64,000 nt of DNA from Leisingera aquimarina DSM 24565. Its GTDB lineage: Bacteria > Pseudomonadota > Alphaproteobacteria > Rhodobacterales > Rhodobacteraceae. The DNA lies in contig NZ_KI421504.1 in the NCBI RefSeq assembly GCF_000473165.1, positions 124,001-188,000 on the forward strand, given 5' to 3'. Positions 60,664 to 64,000 of the stretch are shown here, piece after piece. The notes beneath the pieces were generated by a model, which worked only from the letters and a program-made list of their open reading frames with translations, did not search any database and was not told the origin of the DNA. Within the stretch, counting starts at the first letter, position 1; each line of letters starts with the position of its first letter. A program made the position numbers and the translations under genes.

Positions 60664-60714
60664 TTTTATCTTGATGTCGAGATTTATACGCGCTATCTCG
60701 ACATCAAGATAAAA
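60664..60714. promoter_or_regulatory. Perfect 20-bp inverted repeat, double MarR-like operator
   Basis: Arms 60664-60683 and 60695-60714 are exact reverse complements, separated by 11 bases. Each arm contains an imperfect palindrome of its own, ATCTTGATGTCGAGAT, of MarR-operator form, and the two are 31 bases apart, about three helix turns. It ends 13 bases before the downstream ATG, so it covers the promoter. No MarR gene is adjacent. Confidence 0.7.
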
Positions 60715-60727
60715 CATGGAGCATACA

Positions 60728-61402
60728 ATGAAGATCATCATTTTCGGTGCCACCGGCGATGTGGGCAGTGCAGCCGTTAAGGCCGCAACACAGCGCGGCC
60801 ACCACGTCACGGCGGTGTCGCGCGACCCTTCGGCTCTTGCCGCAATCAGCCCCTTGGTCACTCCGCTGCCTCTGGATCTGCTGGCGGACCCGCAGGCCGC
60901 GGTTACCGCAGCGAAAGACCATGATCTGGTCATCAGCGCCCTGCGTCCACCGACCGGCCGTGAGGAGGATCTGGTTCCGCTGACCCGCACCGCAGTGCAG
61001 GCAGCGCGTCACGCCGGCGTTCCTGCCCTGGTGACCGGCGGCGCGGCCTTGCTGAAACTGGCGGATGGCAGCGGCCATACGGTGCTGACCGCGCCGGGCT
61101 TCCTGCCCGAAGACTCCCGTCTGATTGCCGAAGCCTGCGCGGCGCAAGACGCCATGCTGGAACAGGAAACCGGCGTGGAATGGACCTGCCTGCGCCCGCC
61201 CGCGCTGCTGACAGAGGGTCCGCTGACCGGCCAGTACCAGCTTGGCACCGATACGCTGCTGACGAATGCGGCAGGTGTTTCGCAGATCTCCTTTGCGGAT
61301 TTCGGCGCTGCGCTGCTGGATCTGGCTGAAAACCGGCACCATGCCAACCGAAGACTGACTGTTGCCTGGGGCACTCCCGCCCCTGCCCTGACGGCCGGCT
61401 GA
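60728..61402 (+). CDS. NAD(P)-binding protein, NmrA/SDR-like
   Basis: A 224-residue protein with a Rossmann fold: KIIIFGATGDVGSAAVKAAT at the start, the NmrA-type pattern, then DHDLVISALRPP and VEWTCLRPPALLTEGPLTGQ. It lacks a clear catalytic Tyr-x3-Lys. The ATG at 60728 is chosen since the dinucleotide motif follows at once; 60716 is an alternative. It is under a strong double operator. Function unknown; such proteins include quinone oxidoreductases and redox sensors. Confidence 0.82.
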   Translation: MKIIIFGATGDVGSAAVKAATQRGHHVTAVSRDPSALAAISPLVTPLPLDLLADPQAAVTAAKDHDLVISALRPPTGREEDLVPLTRTAVQAARHAGVPALVTGGAALLKLADGSGHTVLTAPGFLPEDSRLIAEACAAQDAMLEQETGVEWTCLRPPALLTEGPLTGQYQLGTDTLLTNAAGVSQISFADFGAALLDLAENRHHANRRLTVAWGTPAPALTAG

Positions 61403-61485
61403 CGCCGGTCCTTGGGCCGCTGAAGCGCTGCAGCGGCGTCTGTGTCTCTCAGACCGCAGGGCCAGGTTTGAGCCTTCATCGGGAC

Positions 61486-61559
61486 GGCTCCCAGGCGCCG
61501 CCGTTCCGGCCGGGATGGCTTGTTGCAAGCGGGCCCCGCGCCGCGCACCAGCGCGGCGC
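61486..61559 (-). repeat. Dispersed two-hairpin intergenic element, partial copy
   Basis: On the minus strand the 9-bp stem with a four-base loop (61559-61538) is identical in arm sequence to copies 2 and 3. After only seven bases comes GCTTG-CAA-CAAGC (61530-61518), then TGGGAGCC. The CCCAACGG spacer is missing. It lies downstream of pobA in the sense orientation. Confidence 0.65.
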
Positions 61560-61654
61560 CCGAGGCTTTGTCTTGTATCCTGGATGCATGACAAAGGCGC
61601 GGGAGCCTGCCGCTCCATGGCCAGCGCATAGGCTTGCTCCTGCATCAAGCCCCC

Positions 61655-62878
<1,224 letters not shown>

Positions 62879-62941
62879 TTATGCCCTGCGCCTGCATGTT
62901 TGCGAATGGACCCACCACGCCAAAGCTTGTACATTTCGCAC

Positions 62942-63802
62942 ATGCCCTCACAGCCCCTCATCGACACCTACAACCTGTTTGGCGAGACGGCGGAACTTGC
63001 CGATGTCCTTCATGTGGAGACCATCCGCAGCCGGTCCGAGCTGTATGATTGGGAGTTGCGGCCGCACCGCCATGCCCGGCTGCATCAGCTGCTGGTGCTG
63101 ACCGGCGGCGCCGGAGAGGCCGATCTTGACGGAAACAGGCATTCTCTGCCACCGCCCTGCCTGATCAATGTACCACGCGGCGTGGTGCATGGCTTCCACT
63201 TTGGCAACGGCACCGGCGGCTGGGTGATCACCTTGGCGTCGGATCTTCTGGATCAAAGCCTGGCACCGGGTGAAGGGATGCGCGCGCCGCTGGATCTGCC
63301 TGCCGTCCTGCCCTTGCCCCAAGGGCTGCAAAGCTTGTCTGCGCGCCTGTTCCGTGAATACCGCAGCAAGGACTTTGGCCGCGCGCAAATGCTGCGAGGG
63401 CTGGCGCTGTCGGTTACCGCGCTGGCGGCCCGCGCCATCGCTGCCGCCCAAGGAACGGATCCGCAGGCCCCTGCCAGCCCGCTGTTTACCCGGTTTGAGG
63501 CTCTGGTCGAGCGCGACTTCCGCCTGCGGCGCCCGCTTGCGGACTACGCTTGCGAGCTGGCTGTCTCTGCAACCCACCTCAACCGCATCGCCCGTCAGGC
63601 CACCGGCCAGCCAGCCTCGGCGCTGGTCCGTGCCCGTGTCCTGCGCGAAGCGCGGAGGCTGCTGATCTATACCAATCTGACCGCTGCGCAGATCGCCTAT
63701 GAGCTGGGCTTTACCGATCCCGCCCACTTCAGCAGGATCTTCGCCAAAGGTACTGGACTGCCGCCACGGAAGTTCCGCCAGCAGCTTGCTGAAAGCGGCT
63801 GA
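62942..63802 (+). CDS. pobR: AraC-family regulator, probable PobR
   Basis: A 286-residue regulator. The N-terminal cupin-like part ([36 protein letters not shown]) is the probable ligand-binding domain; the C-terminal AraC domain has two helix-turn-helix motifs ([40 protein letters not shown]). It is divergent from pobA, and AraC-type PobR proteins that respond to 4-hydroxybenzoate are known. The start at 62942 is chosen because a longer frame to 62825 would overlap pobA. Confidence 0.9.
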   Translation: MPSQPLIDTYNLFGETAELADVLHVETIRSRSELYDWELRPHRHARLHQLLVLTGGAGEADLDGNRHSLPPPCLINVPRGVVHGFHFGNGTGGWVITLASDLLDQSLAPGEGMRAPLDLPAVLPLPQGLQSLSARLFREYRSKDFGRAQMLRGLALSVTALAARAIAAAQGTDPQAPASPLFTRFEALVERDFRLRRPLADYACELAVSATHLNRIARQATGQPASALVRARVLREARRLLIYTNLTAAQIAYELGFTDPAHFSRIFAKGTGLPPRKFRQQLAESG

Positions 63803-63846
63803 TCCGCCGCAGACTGATCCAGCCGGGCATCACGAGGGGGGCCGAA

Positions 63847-64000
63847 ATGCTGCAAGGGATCCGCATTCTGGAAGTCGAAGGCCTCGGTCCCGGCCCCTTC
63901 GCCGCGATGACGCTGGCCGATCTGGGAGCCGAGGTGATCTGCGTGCACCGCCCGGACTCCGGCCACACACCCGGAATACCGGAACACTCCTTGCTGGACC
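63847..64000 (+). CDS. CaiB/BaiF CoA-transferase family protein, 3' truncated by window
   Basis: Only the first 51 residues are visible: [20 protein letters not shown], then [16 protein letters not shown], the typical N-terminus of family III CoA-transferases and alpha-methylacyl-CoA racemases. It starts 44 bases after pobR on the same strand. The product class is clear, but the exact enzyme cannot be told from this fragment. Confidence 0.85.
   Translation, partial: MLQGIRILEVEGLGPGPFAAMTLADLGAEVICVHRPDSGHTPGIPEHSLLD

Noticed and set aside
60664-60714. The 20-bp inverted repeat as a terminator
   Set aside because: It lies between divergent starts, so there is no transcript to end. It has no proper T-run for the leftward direction, and its arms are self-palindromic, as operators are.

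Overview
This 64 kb window reads as chromosomal DNA of an alphaproteobacterium of the Rhodobacteraceae, most likely the Roseobacter group (Leisingera, Phaeobacter or Ruegeria type). The base is gene content: phaAB, a 44-residue aa3-type cytochrome oxidase subunit IV, a MoeA fused to an extra N-terminal domain, an ETF-ubiquinone oxidoreductase, AzlCD, a plant-type GshA, and an aspartate carbamoyltransferase linked to a dihydroorotase-like protein. GC is high almost throughout. No rRNA, tRNA, CRISPR array, insertion sequence or prophage was recognised. It looks like core genome with some local decay.

Layout, left to right. 1-2.2 kb: polyhydroxybutyrate genes phaA (5' end outside the window) and phaB. 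2.3-4.2 kb: LysR regulator and EamA-type exporter. 4.2-9.4 kb: DUF465, TrmN6-like methyltransferase, DUF2007, polyprenyl diphosphate synthase, ispE and a TPR protein. 9.5-14.1 kb: ETF-QO, SoxR with its divergent VOC protein, greA and a membrane protein. 14.2-19 kb: a leftward molybdenum cofactor operon, fdhD-(YcxB-like)-mobA-mobB-moeA. 19-27.5 kb: azlCD, a lipoprotein, cytochrome oxidase subunit IV, DUF6173, a metallo-beta-lactamase-fold hydrolase next to an acyl-CoA dehydrogenase, Sua5, YqgE, a DsbD-N-like protein and a Nudix hydrolase. 27.4-35 kb: an RND efflux pair, moaB (frameshifted as given), LysE, a phosphoesterase and a family-4-like uracil-DNA glycosylase. 35.1-39.6 kb: a pyrB operon with a dihydroorotase-like protein lacking key active-site residues, plus plsY. 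39.8-43.5 kb: a YHS protein, then a GbsR-like regulator flanked by two matching palindromes and followed by two membrane proteins, a broken desaturase and a DUF805 protein. 43.5-50.4 kb: gshA, a kinase-like protein, rsmE, ubiA and an OmpA-family protein. 50.8-61.4 kb: moaE-moaD-pgsA, uvrC, an SDR/antiporter/S49 peptidase operon, an ABC-2 transporter, a CoxG-like protein, and an NAD(P)-binding protein behind a double operator. 61.6-64 kb: pobA with a divergent AraC-type regulator, and the start of a CaiB/BaiF CoA-transferase.

Molybdenum cofactor genes sit at three separate places (fdhD/mobA/mobB/moeA, moaB, moaE/moaD), so the organism relies on Moco enzymes. Ubiquinone-linked metabolism is also well represented (polyprenyl synthase, UbiA, ETF-QO).

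The most unusual observations are: (1) a dispersed two-hairpin intergenic element, found five times downstream of genes in the sense orientation, whose stems change in a compensatory way; (2) two 16/18-matching palindromes bracketing the GbsR-like gene; (3) a perfect 20-bp inverted repeat made of two MarR-like operators 31 bp apart; (4) the pseudo-dihydroorotase; (5) the MoeA fusion; and (6) probable single-base frameshifts in moaB, a desaturase and possibly one membrane protein, which may be real or sequence errors. I did not find a clearly new multi-gene system.
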